NCBI RefSeq assembly: GCF_020510525.1
Contig: NZ_CP075188.1
Coordinates: 3,968,001-4,032,000, forward strand
DNA length: 64,000 bases
DNA from: Quatrionicoccus australiensis
Lineage (GTDB): Bacteria > Pseudomonadota > Gammaproteobacteria > Burkholderiales > Rhodocyclaceae
Direction of reading: 5' to 3'
Below are positions 10,141-18,984 of this stretch, piece after piece. Position 1 is the first letter of the stretch, and each line of letters opens with the position of its first letter. The notes under the pieces were generated by a model. It did not search any database and had not been told where the DNA came from. It saw only the letters and a program-made list of their open reading frames with translations. A program made the position numbers and the translations under genes.

Positions 10141-10656
10141 GCGGGCGTACTTTCTTCTTGCTTCGCCAAGAAGAAAGTAGCCAAAGAAGAAGGCGACCCC
10201 CGGGTCGGCGCCGGGCGTTGCCCGGTCCCTTGCGCTACTCGGCAGGCCGGGCGGCTTGCTAAACTCGCCTGCGGCTCAGACAGACGCAAGCCGAACCCCC
10301 CGGCCAGCCTGCGTTGCTCAGCGCCTCCCAGGGGGACCCGAAAGGCGTCGCCGCCGAACCGGTGGAGATGGTTTTGGGTTGTTTTCAGCGGTCGACCGTT
10401 AAAAACAAGGCATTTCCTTTTTTCTTTCTGGGCAGAGCCGTTGCCCCGAGACGCCTTGCGGGGTCCCCCTGGGAGGCGCTGAGCAACGCAGAAAGCGGCG
10501 GAAAGAGGGCGAGGACTGTCTGAGGCCCGCAGGGCCGAGTTCCGCAGCCCCCGCCGGTTTCGAGTAGCGCAAGGGACCCGCGCAGCGGGCGCCGACCCGG
10601 GGGTCGCCTTTTCTTTGGCTACTTTCTTTTGGCGAAGCAAAAGAAAGTACGCCCGC
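10141..10656. repeat. 516-bp imperfect palindrome between hypD and hypE
   Basis: The two halves are inverted copies of each other, with ends GCGGGCGTAC (10141) and GTACGCCCGC (10647-10656). An internal 29-bp block at 10311-10339 is repeated perfectly in inverse orientation at 10461-10489. Each arm also has its own hairpin: a 13-bp stem at 10148-10179 and a 12-bp stem at 10620-10649, both built from TACTTTCTT...AAGAAAGTA with 6-nt loops. The central 100 bp or so is not symmetric. There is no transposase and no convincing protein. It looks like a pair of extragenic repeat elements in head-to-head arrangement that has split the hyp operon. Confidence 0.85.
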
Positions 10657-10747
10657 GCCGCCAGCGCGGAACCCAACCGTTCAGCAAGCGCGCCGAACAA
10701 CAACGCTCGCGCAGAACCCGGCGGTTCGACACGCAAAGCCAAGGCAT

Positions 10748-11878
10748 TCATTGCGCCAAATCCTTGTACCGCCCATACGTGTAATGCGCCGCACACCCCC
10801 CCTCCGACGACACCATGCAGGAGCCAATCGGATTCTCCGGCGTGCACACCGTCCCGAACAGCTTGCAGTCCTGCGGTTTCTTGACGCCGCGCAGGATCGC
10901 CCCGCATTCGCAGGCCTTGTGGTCCGGCACCGGCCGGTAATCGAGCGGGAAGCGCTTTTCGGCGTCAAATTCGGCGAACTGGCTGCGTATGCGCAGCGCC
11001 GAGTAGGGCAAAACATTCAAACCGCGCCATTCGAAGTTCTTGCGCATTTCGAACACTTCGGCGACCAGTTGCTGCGCTTTCAGGTTGCCGTTGCGGTCGA
11101 CGGCGCGCGAGAACTCGTTTTCGACCTCGGCACGGCCTTCGTTGACCTGGCGGATCAGCATGCGGATCGCCTGCATCACGTCGAGCGGTTCGAAACCGGC
11201 GATGACCACCGGTTTGCGGTATTCCTCGGCGAAGAATTCGTAGGGCCGGCTGCCGATGATCGTCGACACGTGCGCCGGGCCGATGAAGCCGTCGAGCGGC
11301 ACGGTGCCCCACTGGCGCACTTCCGGCGATTCGAGGATGCTCGAAATCGCCGACGGCGTCAGCACGTGGCAACACAGCACCGAGAAATTCTTCAGGCCGA
11401 GCGCCGCGGCCTGTTTGATCGCCACCGCGGTCGGCGGCGTCGTCGTCTCGAAACCGATGGCGAAGAAGACGACCTGCTTGTCCGGGTTCTTCTGCGCCAG
11501 CGTCACCGCGTCGGCGCTCGAATAGACCATGCGGATGTCGCCGCCCTGCGCCTTGGCCTTGAGCAGCGACAGGCCGTCGGAAGCCGGTACGCGCAGGCAG
11601 TCGCCGTAGGTACATAGCGTCACGCCTTCATCGAGGGCGAGGCGGATCGCCTGGTCGACGCGGCCGATCGGCAGCACGCAGACCGGGCAGCCCGGACCGT
11701 GGATCATGCGCACGTTGTCGGGCAGCAGGTCGCTGACGCCGTAACGCGAGATGGCATGCGTATGGCCGCCGCAGAATTCCATGAAATGGTAGCTGCGCGC
11801 CGGATTCACCTCGCGCCGGATCGCTTCGGCGAGACCGGCGGCAACGTCGCCGTCGCGGAATTCGTCGATGTATTTCAT
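10748..11878 (-). CDS. hypD: Hydrogenase maturation protein HypD
   Basis: A 376-residue [4Fe-4S] scaffold on which, with HypC, the Fe(CN)2CO unit is assembled. Conserved motifs are present: CGGHTHAISRYG (N-terminal), GPGCPVC (central), and the C-terminal cysteine cluster beginning CECGAILRG and ending in SEGGCAAHYTYG. Its ATG overlaps the last base of hypC (11878). Immediately downstream lie the palindromic and tandem repeats that separate it from hypE. Confidence 0.96.
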   Translation of the reverse strand: MKYIDEFRDGDVAAGLAEAIRREVNPARSYHFMEFCGGHTHAISRYGVSDLLPDNVRMIHGPGCPVCVLPIGRVDQAIRLALDEGVTLCTYGDCLRVPASDGLSLLKAKAQGGDIRMVYSSADAVTLAQKNPDKQVVFFAIGFETTTPPTAVAIKQAAALGLKNFSVLCCHVLTPSAISSILESPEVRQWGTVPLDGFIGPAHVSTIIGSRPYEFFAEEYRKPVVIAGFEPLDVMQAIRMLIRQVNEGRAEVENEFSRAVDRNGNLKAQQLVAEVFEMRKNFEWRGLNVLPYSALRIRSQFAEFDAEKRFPLDYRPVPDHKACECGAILRGVKKPQDCKLFGTVCTPENPIGSCMVSSEGGCAAHYTYGRYKDLAQ

Positions 11879-12117
11879 CAGTGGACCGTCGCGTCGTCGC
11901 CCAGCTGGCCGAGTTCGGCAAACAGCGCCAGGGTGCGCGCCGCCTCTTCCGGATCGAGCTTGTTCAGCGCGTAGCCGACATGGACGATGACGTAATCGCC
12001 GACCGCCACGTTGTCGACCAGCGACAGCGAGATTTCCTTGCGCACGCCGGCCAGATCGACCACGGCATTGTCGTTGTCGCGCAGTTCAACGATCTGCGCG
12101 GGAATTGCCAGACACAT
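11878..12117 (-). CDS. hypC: Hydrogenase maturation chaperone HypC
   Basis: A 79-residue beta-barrel chaperone with the invariant N-terminal MCLAIP, whose Cys2 (exposed after Met removal) binds the iron and the HypD partner. It carries the Fe(CN)2CO unit to the large-subunit precursor. A strong AAGGAG stands 8 bp before the ATG, inside the end of hypF: the two genes overlap by 32 bp. HoxL at 18981-19283 is its paralogue for the membrane-bound enzyme. Confidence 0.96.
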   Translation of the reverse strand: MCLAIPAQIVELRDNDNAVVDLAGVRKEISLSLVDNVAVGDYVIVHVGYALNKLDPEEAARTLALFAELGQLGDDATVH

Positions 12118-14407
12118 TCTTCATCTCCTTGAACAACTTGCGCCCCAGCCAGGCCTGGCCGAGCGCCAGACCGCCGTCGTTGGGCGGAGCCTGGCGCGCT
12201 TCGAGCAGCGTCAGGCCGGCTTCTTCGAGATGCCGGCGCAAGGCCGTCATCAGCACTGCATTCATTGCACAACCGCCGGCAACGGCGATTTTTGCCCCGT
12301 TTTGCGCGTCGACCGCCTGGCCGGCCCAAGCCGCCAGTCCGGCCGCAACCGTGGCGTGGAACAGCGCAGCGCCCTGCGCCGCATCATGGCAGATCAGCAA
12401 TTCGGGAATCAAGGGCGAAAAATCGAGGATGCCTGCGCGCAGCACATAGCCGCCGGGCAGGGCATCGACCGGGCCGTAGCCCTGCGCCAGCGCCTCCAGC
12501 TCCATCGCCGCCTGGCCCTCGTACTGCGCCATTTCGCGCACGCCGAGCAGGCCGGCCGCGGCGTCGAACCAGCGACCGAGGCTGGAACTGGGCGGGCAAC
12601 GCAGATTGCGTTCGAGCATCTGGAGCAGCGGCGCGCCCTCGCGCTCCGGGTAGCGCTGCTTGAGCCAGCCGCCGACGCGGTAGCCGAGGCCGGCGCCATG
12701 CAGCGCGGCGAGCGCCATGCGCCAGGGTTCGCGCGCGGCGCGGTCGCCGCCGGGCAGTTTCAGTTCGTGCAGATGGCCGAGCCGTGCGCAGCCGGCGCCA
12801 TCCAGGCGCAGCAATTCGCCGCCCCAGGCGCCGCCGTCCGGACCGAGGCCGACGCCGTCGAGCGCCAGCCCGACGATAGGCTCGTTGACGCCATGTTCGG
12901 CGCAGATCGCCGCCAGATGCGCCTGATGATGCGGCACGGCATGCGCCGGCACGGCGAATTCCTCGGCCAGGCGCAGCGCCAGTTGCGTCGATGGATAGTC
13001 CGGGTGCAGGTCGTGCACGATCAGGTCGGGGCGCACGTCGAGGATGGCGAGCAGATGCGCCACGCTTTCTTCGAGAAAGCCGATGGCGGCGGCGTTGTCG
13101 AGACTGCCGATGTGCTGCGACAGGAAGGCTTGCCTGCCCTTCAAGACACAGACCGTGTTCTTCAGATAGCCGCCAAGCGCCAGCACGCTCGGCCCGCCGT
13201 CGGCCAGCGCGATCGGCAGCGGCACGTAGCCGCGCGCCCGGCGGATGAAGGACGGGCCTTGCGGCGTGGCGCGCACGACCGAATCGTCGCAGCGCACGAC
13301 GATGGCGCGGTCGTGCAGCAAATAGGCGTCGGCGATGCCGGCCAGGCGCGCCTGCGCTTCGGCATTGTCGATGACCAGCGGCTCGCCGTGCGGATTGGCG
13401 CTGGTCATCACCAGCAGCAAGTCGTTCGCTTCGGCCAGCCAGGCGGTGCCGGCCGGACGCCCGGCCGCTTCGTGCCAGAGCAGCAGATGCAGCGGTGTCG
13501 TCGGCAGCATGACGCCGAGCGCTGCCAGACCGGGCGCGACGCCGGGCAGCTCGGCTGCGGTTTTCGGGCAGAGCACGATGGGCGCCGCCGGACTGTGCAG
13601 CAAGTCGCGTTCGGCCGCGCCGATCGCGGCGAACTCGCCGAGCGACTCGGCATTCAGGCCCATCAAGGCAAACGGCTTGGCTTCGCGCTGCTTGCGCTGA
13701 CGCAGCTCGGCCACCGCCGCCGCATTGCGCGCATCGCAGGCGAGATGGAAACCGCCCAGGCCCTTGAGCGCGACGATCTGGCCGGCACGCAGGCGGGCCA
13801 GCGTTGCGGCAAAAGGATCGCCGGCGACCGGAGAACCATCCGCCGCGCGCAATTCCAGTTGCGGCCCGCAATCCGGGCAGCAGGTGGTTTCGGCATGAAA
13901 ACGGCGGTCGACCGCTAGCTCGTATTCGGTCTGGCAGGCAGTACACAGCGGGAAGCCGGCCAGGCTGGTCTGCGCCCGGTCGTAGGGAATGCTGCGGCTG
14001 ACCGTGTAGCGCGGCCCGCAATGCGTGCAGGTGGTGAAGGGGTAGCGCCAGCGGCGGTTGGCCGGGTCGCAGAGATCGGCGATGCAGTCGGGACAGAGCG
14101 CCGCGTCGGGGCCGATCGCAGTGCTCACCGTGCCGGCGACGCTGGCGCGGATGACGAAATCCACCTCCTCGACGGCGACCGCTTCCTCGGTGATGGCATC
14201 GATGCGCGCCAGGCGCGGCGCTTCGAGCGGCAAACGGGCGATGAATTCGGCCGTTTTTTCCCCGTCGACCGCCAGGCTGACGCCGGCACCGTCATTGCGC
14301 ACCCAGCCGCGCAGGCCGAGTTCGTTGGCGAGGCGCCAGACGTAGGGACGAAAGCCGACGCCCTGGACGAGACCGCGGATGCGCAGCAGACGACCGGAGG
14401 CGCTCAT
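12086..14407 (-). CDS. hypF: Carbamoyltransferase HypF
   Basis: A 773-residue enzyme that uses carbamoyl phosphate and ATP to carbamoylate HypE, the source of the CN ligands. Domains in order: an acylphosphatase domain (1-90, RIRGLVQGVGFRPYVW), two zinc-finger units (CPDC...CTHC and CTAC...CPDC, about 105-185), a YrdC-like domain (about 200-380) and a Kae1-like domain with HHQAH (metal-binding histidines). The start at 14407 overlaps the stop of the small membrane gene by ATGA; an ATG 27 bp upstream is less likely. Full length for the family. Confidence 0.95.
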   Translation of the reverse strand: MSASGRLLRIRGLVQGVGFRPYVWRLANELGLRGWVRNDGAGVSLAVDGEKTAEFIARLPLEAPRLARIDAITEEAVAVEEVDFVIRASVAGTVSTAIGPDAALCPDCIADLCDPANRRWRYPFTTCTHCGPRYTVSRSIPYDRAQTSLAGFPLCTACQTEYELAVDRRFHAETTCCPDCGPQLELRAADGSPVAGDPFAATLARLRAGQIVALKGLGGFHLACDARNAAAVAELRQRKQREAKPFALMGLNAESLGEFAAIGAAERDLLHSPAAPIVLCPKTAAELPGVAPGLAALGVMLPTTPLHLLLWHEAAGRPAGTAWLAEANDLLLVMTSANPHGEPLVIDNAEAQARLAGIADAYLLHDRAIVVRCDDSVVRATPQGPSFIRRARGYVPLPIALADGGPSVLALGGYLKNTVCVLKGRQAFLSQHIGSLDNAAAIGFLEESVAHLLAILDVRPDLIVHDLHPDYPSTQLALRLAEEFAVPAHAVPHHQAHLAAICAEHGVNEPIVGLALDGVGLGPDGGAWGGELLRLDGAGCARLGHLHELKLPGGDRAAREPWRMALAALHGAGLGYRVGGWLKQRYPEREGAPLLQMLERNLRCPPSSSLGRWFDAAAGLLGVREMAQYEGQAAMELEALAQGYGPVDALPGGYVLRAGILDFSPLIPELLICHDAAQGAALFHATVAAGLAAWAGQAVDAQNGAKIAVAGGCAMNAVLMTALRRHLEEAGLTLLEARQAPPNDGGLALGQAWLGRKLFKEMKNVSGNSRADR

Positions 14408-14610
14408 GCCACCCGATCGGGTCGTTGCCGACAACGACGGATCAGGCGACTGCAGGCCCAGGCAAGCACGCCCGGGACAACGATGAAGCCGACAAATCCG
14501 GCGACCCCGCCGGCAAAACCATGGGCGCCAGCCACCGTCAGACCGAGATTCAAAACAATCAGCGCGCCGCCAGCCACGAGATCAAGCGGATCGCGCTCAT
14601 TGCTTGCCAT
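14404..14610 (-). CDS. Small membrane protein inserted between hypB and hypF
   Basis: A 68-residue protein with a charged N-terminus (MASNERDPLDL) and two predicted membrane helices (about 12-30 and 33-55, rich in Gly/Ala/Val), ending in a basic tail (RLIRRCRQRPDRVA). It overlaps hypF by ATGA and sits 12 bp after hypB, so it is almost certainly part of the operon. It is not a standard hyp gene and I do not recognise its family. A role in nickel handling or membrane docking is only a guess from position. Confidence 0.72.
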   Translation of the reverse strand: MASNERDPLDLVAGGALIVLNLGLTVAGAHGFAGGVAGFVGFIVVPGVLAWACSRLIRRCRQRPDRVA

Positions 14611-14622
14611 GTCCGGGTCGTC

Positions 14623-15717
14623 CTACTTGGCCGCCAGCTGGCGCTCAAGTTCTGCCACCCGCCGCTTCAGCGCATCGACGCTTTCGGAACGCCCGGCCAC
14701 CTGCGCGGCCAGCCCGGCTTCGACCCAGGACAGCCAGGCACTCATGCCCTCGCCGCTGGTTGCCGAGACGCGGAAGATGGTGAGGTCCGGATTGACCCGG
14801 CGCGCGTTGGCTTCGGCCAGATCGGCGTCGAATTCGAGGTAGGGCAGCAGGTCGCACTTGTTGAGCAGCATGACGTCGGCGGCGCGGAACATGTCCGGGT
14901 ACTTGAGCGGCTTGTCCTCGCCCTCGGTCACCGACAGGATGGCGACCTTGTGGTGCTCGCCGAGATCGAAGGCGGCCGGGCAGACGAGGTTGCCGACGTT
15001 CTCGATCAGGAACAGCGAGTCGTCGGCCGGCTGCATGCGTTGCAGCGCGTGGCCGACCATGTGGCCGTCGAGATGGCAGCCCTTGCCGGTATTGATCTGC
15101 AGCGCGGCGACGCCGGTGGCGCGGATGCGTTCGGCGTCGTTGGAGGTTTGCTGGTCGCCCTCGACAACGCTGATCGTCATCTTGTCCTTGAGCAGTTCGA
15201 TGCTCTTGCAGAGCAGCGTCGTCTTGCCCGAGCCGGGGCTGGAGACGAGATTCAGCGCAAAGACGCCATGTTCGTCGAACCAGCTGCGATTGGCGGCGGC
15301 GTAGCCGTTGTTCTTGCTGAGAATGTCCTGCTCGATCTGCACCATGCGGCTCTGGCTGAGACCGGGCACATGGGCGCGAGCCGGGCCGGCGCCAAAATCG
15401 AGATCGCCACCGACCGCGTGTTCGTGATGGTGATGTTCATGCGTGTGGCCGTGTTCGTGGCTGTGCTCGCCCCCATGTTCGTGCTTGTGCTCGCCGTCGT
15501 GGATGTGGGCATGGCTGTGCGCACTGCCGTCGGCGTGTTGATGCGTATGCGAATGGACGCCGAGCGGCGCCTCGGCATGGGCGTGTTCGTGCGCATGCTC
15601 GTCGGCATGGTCATGGCTGTGCGTATGCACCGTGCCGTCGGCATGCACATGCGTGTGTTCGTGCCCGTCACCCTCGATGCGCGTTTCACCCGCGCCGCAA
15701 CCGCAAACTGTACACAT
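14623..15717 (-). CDS. hypB: Nickel-storing GTPase HypB with histidine-rich region
   Basis: A 364-residue GTPase that inserts nickel into the hydrogenase precursor together with HypA. The N-terminus has CTVCGCG, a high-affinity nickel motif. Residues 19-100 form a His-rich stretch with about 33 histidines, mostly in HxH pairs, as in HypB/HupN proteins that store nickel. The SIMIBI G domain follows with Walker A PGSGKTT (161-167), ENVGNLVCP and NKCDLL. The C-terminus ends in an unusual short heptad helix ([18 protein letters not shown]). A strong AGGAG lies upstream of the ATG. Confidence 0.96.
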   Translation of the reverse strand: MCTVCGCGAGETRIEGDGHEHTHVHADGTVHTHSHDHADEHAHEHAHAEAPLGVHSHTHQHADGSAHSHAHIHDGEHKHEHGGEHSHEHGHTHEHHHHEHAVGGDLDFGAGPARAHVPGLSQSRMVQIEQDILSKNNGYAAANRSWFDEHGVFALNLVSSPGSGKTTLLCKSIELLKDKMTISVVEGDQQTSNDAERIRATGVAALQINTGKGCHLDGHMVGHALQRMQPADDSLFLIENVGNLVCPAAFDLGEHHKVAILSVTEGEDKPLKYPDMFRAADVMLLNKCDLLPYLEFDADLAEANARRVNPDLTIFRVSATSGEGMSAWLSWVEAGLAAQVAGRSESVDALKRRVAELERQLAAK

Positions 15718-15729
15718 TCCCGTCTCCTG

Positions 15730-16071
15730 TTATTCGATCCCGATTTCCTTGACCCGCATTTCCGTGCCGCTGGTCGGCTGCACCTGGTAACTGCCGCATT
15801 GCGGGCAGGCCCCGTAGATTTCCGTCATCGGCACCGTCGCCGCGCACGGCATGCACCAGCCGGCGCCTTGCGAGGCCACGATCTCCAGCGCCGCACCCTG
15901 CGCGATACTGCCGTGCGTCACCGCCTCGAAACAGAAGCGGATGGCATCCGGCTCGACCGACGACAGCGTGCCGATTTCCAGAACGACCAGTTTGACACGC
16001 CGGGCGTTTTCGCGCCGGGCAGTTTCTTCAACCAGTTGCAGCACGCCTTCGGCGAGCGACATTTCATGCAT
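15730..16071 (-). CDS. hypA: Hydrogenase nickel incorporation protein HypA
   Basis: A 113-residue metallochaperone that passes nickel to the large subunit with HypB. The N-terminal MHEMSLAEG contains the nickel-binding His2 and its conserved neighbours. The zinc site is CMPC-X13-CPQC (CxxC pairs). It overlaps hoxV by 8 bp and is followed after 12 bp by hypB. Confidence 0.95.
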   Translation of the reverse strand: MHEMSLAEGVLQLVEETARRENARRVKLVVLEIGTLSSVEPDAIRFCFEAVTHGSIAQGAALEIVASQGAGWCMPCAATVPMTEIYGACPQCGSYQVQPTSGTEMRVKEIGIE

Positions 16072-16975
16072 TGTTCAGCTCCAGCACATAGGGCAGACAG
16101 GGATCGAGCGCCAGCACCGCCTGCTCCAGCGCATGCCGGGCGGCCGCGCCATCGGCGAAGTGCTGGCCGGCGAGCAGGATCTGCAAGCCGTCGGCGGCGG
16201 CAAAATGGCAATCGGTCGGCGCCCAGACGCGGTAATTCTTCACTTTATCCTCTTCGACATGCACGGCGTGGGTCAGCACGCCACGCGCACACATCGTCTG
16301 GCCGACGCCCCAGCCCTCACCACCGGCGGCGGCCACCGGATACGGCCGGTTTTCGGCGAGCGCGACGGCGGCCAGTTCAACTTCGGCGAGACGCCGGGCA
16401 TAGGCGGCGGCGATCGAAGCCGGCCGCTGCGGCTGTGGCGCCTCGGCAGCACAGCCCAGCCAGTAGGCCAGCCAGCGCTCGGGCGCCAGGGCGGGAAATT
16501 CGGAAACTGCCGATGGCGTACGGTCGACCAGCAAAAAACGGCATTTTTCCGCCATCTCGCGCAGCGTGCCGGCAATCAAGCCTTGCGTCGCGGCAACGCG
16601 ATCCGCCCCCTGCCGCTCGCTGCGCCAGGCGATGAAAGCGGCGTTGGCCGGTTCGATGCCGAGCGCGCTCGGCCAGTCGAGCAGCAGGCGCCAGAAATTC
16701 TCGTGCAGGAATTCAATCCACAACTCGCCATCATCGACCGGCCGCCGTGCCGCACCAACAGCCGCGGCGAGCGCCGCCTGCGCCGCCGCACGCTGGGCAT
16801 GCGCGCACAGGGTGTAGAGATAGGGCACCGTCTTGACCACGGTTTCCGGATGCTGACCGATGAACAGGCGCGCCACCGGCGGCCGGCGCAACTCGACACC
16901 GAGTCCGCCGAGTTCGCTGGCGGTGTAGCTGGCACGCACCGTCAGCAGACCGGCCGAAGTCAGCGGCGCGCTCAT
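16064..16975 (-). CDS. hoxV: Hydrogenase maturation protein HoxV/HupK
   Basis: A 303-residue protein of the HupK/HoxV family, distantly related to hydrogenase large subunits and thought to act as a scaffold for the Fe(CN)2CO unit. It keeps traces of the active-site motifs: YLYTLCAHAQ near the N-terminus and DPCLPYVLEL at the C-terminus, where only one cysteine of the CxxC pair remains. Overlaps hoxT upstream by 4 bp and hypA downstream by 8 bp. Confidence 0.9.
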   Translation of the reverse strand: MSAPLTSAGLLTVRASYTASELGGLGVELRRPPVARLFIGQHPETVVKTVPYLYTLCAHAQRAAAQAALAAAVGAARRPVDDGELWIEFLHENFWRLLLDWPSALGIEPANAAFIAWRSERQGADRVAATQGLIAGTLREMAEKCRFLLVDRTPSAVSEFPALAPERWLAYWLGCAAEAPQPQRPASIAAAYARRLAEVELAAVALAENRPYPVAAAGGEGWGVGQTMCARGVLTHAVHVEEDKVKNYRVWAPTDCHFAAADGLQILLAGQHFADGAAARHALEQAVLALDPCLPYVLELNNA

Positions 16976-17442
16976 GGTCGCAGCCCAAGGAAGGCACGCC
17001 GGCCGGCCGGTCGGGCCGGTGCCTCGGCGGGCACCGTCAGCGGCTCGGCAAACAGGGCCTCGGCGGCGGCCAGCGCGGTCAGGCGCGCCACATCATGGCT
17101 GGCGAAATCGAAAGCCGGGGAGAACAGCGAACAGAGGTGATAGATGCCCAGGCTGGCTTCGTCGGCCACGGTAAATTCGTAATTGCCGGACGGAAACTGC
17201 CAGTCGTATTTGCTGCAGGCCGCGAGCGCCGGCCAGTCCTCGCTGCCGGGCAGGCAGAGCAGGTTGATCGCCCACGGCGTGATCATCGCGCCGGCCCAGT
17301 GGCCATCGGTGCGGCGCCGGAAACCGAGCGCCTCGACCTGCAGCGCCGGATTGCACAGCGGCACGTCGGCCATGCGGGTGCGCGCGATTTCGGCAAAAAC
17401 CGCAACCAGATCGGTCGACGGGTCGTCCAGCCAGATTTTCAT
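16972..17442 (-). CDS. hoxT: HoxT/HupJ, HybE-family assembly chaperone
   Basis: A 156-residue protein of the HybE/HupJ family, implicated in proofreading of the hydrogenase subunits. The signature NPALQVEALGFRR...WAGAMITPWAINLLCLPG is clear. The start at 17442 (MKIWLDDPSTDL) is preferred; an upstream extension to 17583 reads through hoxR in another frame. The C-terminal RRAFLGLRP tail resembles the end of the second HybE-like gene at 62683-63195. Confidence 0.88.
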   Translation of the reverse strand: MKIWLDDPSTDLVAVFAEIARTRMADVPLCNPALQVEALGFRRRTDGHWAGAMITPWAINLLCLPGSEDWPALAACSKYDWQFPSGNYEFTVADEASLGIYHLCSLFSPAFDFASHDVARLTALAAAEALFAEPLTVPAEAPARPAGRRAFLGLRP

Positions 17443-17458
17443 GCTGCCGACAGCCCCT

Positions 17459-17656
17459 TCATTCGGTGACCATGAACTTGTGTTTGGGCGCATCGCAGCC
17501 CGGACAGCACCAGTCCTCGGGCAGCTCGGCAAACGGCGTGCCGGGCGGAATCCGGCGGGTCTCGTCACCCGTCTCCGGATCATAGACCCACCAGCAAATG
17601 CCGCACTCGAGCCGGTCTTGCGGCTGGACGGCGAGAAAGCTTCCTTCGAAACGCAT
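17459..17656 (-). CDS. hoxR: Rubredoxin HoxR/HupI
   Basis: A 65-residue rubredoxin with two iron-binding knuckles, ECGICWWVYDPETGD and WCCPGCDAPKHKF, giving four Cys ligands. In Ralstonia HoxR is needed to make oxygen-tolerant membrane-bound hydrogenase at high O2, probably by electron supply to the proximal iron-sulfur cluster during assembly. It lies between hoxQ (9 bp) and hoxT (16 bp). Confidence 0.95.
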   Translation of the reverse strand: MRFEGSFLAVQPQDRLECGICWWVYDPETGDETRRIPPGTPFAELPEDWCCPGCDAPKHKFMVTE

Positions 17657-17665
17657 CCCGCCAGA

Positions 17666-18529
17666 CTAGACCGGCTCGAGCATCATGTCGAGATATTCGC
17701 GCAGGCGTTCGAGCGAGTCGGCGAAATCCTCGTCGGCGGCGAGCGCCACTTCCGGCATGCCGACCACCTCGATCGAGTTGAGGATCAGCGTGTCCATCGA
17801 GTTGAAGTACTGCACCCACCAGACGTTTTTCAGGCGCGTGCTGGTGATCCGGCAATTGCCGTAGCCGCGCGACAGGATGGACACCTCGCGGTGGCCGAGC
17901 CAGCCGTACAGCGTGTCTAGATCGGCATCGCTGACCGGCAGCAGGGTCAGGTTGATGACGTGCGCCGCAGCACCCGGCTGCCAGGCCGCCGCCTGCAGGC
18001 GGAGTTCCTCGACCAGGGCCTGGGCGTTCATGCAGCCGGCCGGGTAAGCGGGGGCCGGCAGTTCGGCCTGTGCCGTCTGCTGCATGGCATCGACCAGGGC
18101 GGCCGGGATGGCGCCGGTTTCCAGGCGGTCGACGCTGAAAATACCGTCATTTTCAACTTTCAGTACCCGCCACAGGCCGGCGAAAGCGGTTTCCTGGACG
18201 CGCCAGTGTTGCGGCGCCGTGGTGAAGGCGCTGACTTCGCCGAAACCGAGCGACTGGTTGATGACGTCGCGCAGGCCGGCATCGAGGCCGAGCAGGTCGA
18301 GCGTGGCGCCGCCGGTGAAGCCGACTTTTGCCGCCGCATCGAGCAGATCGCCGAGCAGGCGGGCGGCGCGGTCGACCGTCTCGGGCGCGGCATTTTCCGG
18401 CAGACGCGGTGCCGAGAAGGTTTCCATGCCCTGCGGCATGGGCAGGTATTCCGGCGCTTCGTCGCCCTGCGAGCCGGGGCCCATGGCGACGACAGAAATC
18501 GGGAAGGGACGCATTTGCGAGGGATTCAT
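17666..18529 (-). CDS. hoxQ: Hydrogenase expression/formation protein HoxQ/HupH
   Basis: A 287-residue HupH-family chaperone for the small-subunit precursor, proposed with HoxO to hold and screen the Tat-exported HoxK until cofactors are in place. Family sequences are visible: MPQGMETFSAPRLPE near the N-terminus and GYGNCRITSTRLKNVWWVQYFNSMDTLILNSIEVV toward the end. It starts 4 bp before the hoxO stop (18526-18529 shared). Confidence 0.9.
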   Translation of the reverse strand: MNPSQMRPFPISVVAMGPGSQGDEAPEYLPMPQGMETFSAPRLPENAAPETVDRAARLLGDLLDAAAKVGFTGGATLDLLGLDAGLRDVINQSLGFGEVSAFTTAPQHWRVQETAFAGLWRVLKVENDGIFSVDRLETGAIPAALVDAMQQTAQAELPAPAYPAGCMNAQALVEELRLQAAAWQPGAAAHVINLTLLPVSDADLDTLYGWLGHREVSILSRGYGNCRITSTRLKNVWWVQYFNSMDTLILNSIEVVGMPEVALAADEDFADSLERLREYLDMMLEPV

Positions 18530-18984
18530 GCGCAGGCTCCTTGAGCGTTTTCGCTGCGGACGGCGATGCCGATCGGCTTGGGTCGGGCCGGGCCATTCAG
18601 CAAGCCGGCCACTTCGTTCTGGTACTCGGCCCAGTCGCGGATGCCGTTCAGCGAGCCGACATACTGACCGTCACGCAGGAAAACGACGGCCGGCGCACGC
18701 GCGATGCCGTACTGCTGCATCAGGGCCGGCGCGAAGTCGGCACCGGCCACCTGACGCGAAACCTGATCGCCCAACCCTTTCAGCGACTCGGGCAGGATGA
18801 CGCAGGCGTCGAGCACTTCCAGATTGCGTTGCGGATCGTCGGTGAGGAGCAGGGCGGTCAGACCGGTGGCAAATTCGGGGTCCGGACGGTCGACGCGCTG
18901 AAAACCGTGTTTTTGCACCATGCGACCGAGCGCGCTTTCGAGACGTTCGAGGGAGGTCTGGCCGGCGGCGAGTTGGAGGCTCAT
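18526..18984 (-). CDS. hoxO: Hydrogenase maturation protein HoxO/HupG, thioredoxin-like
   Basis: A 152-residue protein of the HupG/HyaE family, with a thioredoxin fold (VFLRDGQYVGSLNGIRDW) but no CxxC pair, so it acts as a chaperone rather than an oxidoreductase. With HoxQ it binds the HoxK leader and quality-controls the small subunit. It overlaps hoxL and hoxQ by 4 bp each. Confidence 0.88.
   Translation of the reverse strand: MSLQLAAGQTSLERLESALGRMVQKHGFQRVDRPDPEFATGLTALLLTDDPQRNLEVLDACVILPESLKGLGDQVSRQVAGADFAPALMQQYGIARAPAVVFLRDGQYVGSLNGIRDWAEYQNEVAGLLNGPARPKPIGIAVRSENAQGACA

Noticed and set aside
9978-10907. 309-codon minus-strand open frame spanning the repeats and overlapping hypD
   Set aside because: It consists of repeat-derived low-complexity sequence and then runs over hypD in another frame; no family resemblance. 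The repeats are reported as repeats.
12011-13918. 635-codon plus-strand open frame
   Set aside because: Antisense shadow of hypF with skewed composition (rich in Arg, Gln, Ala).
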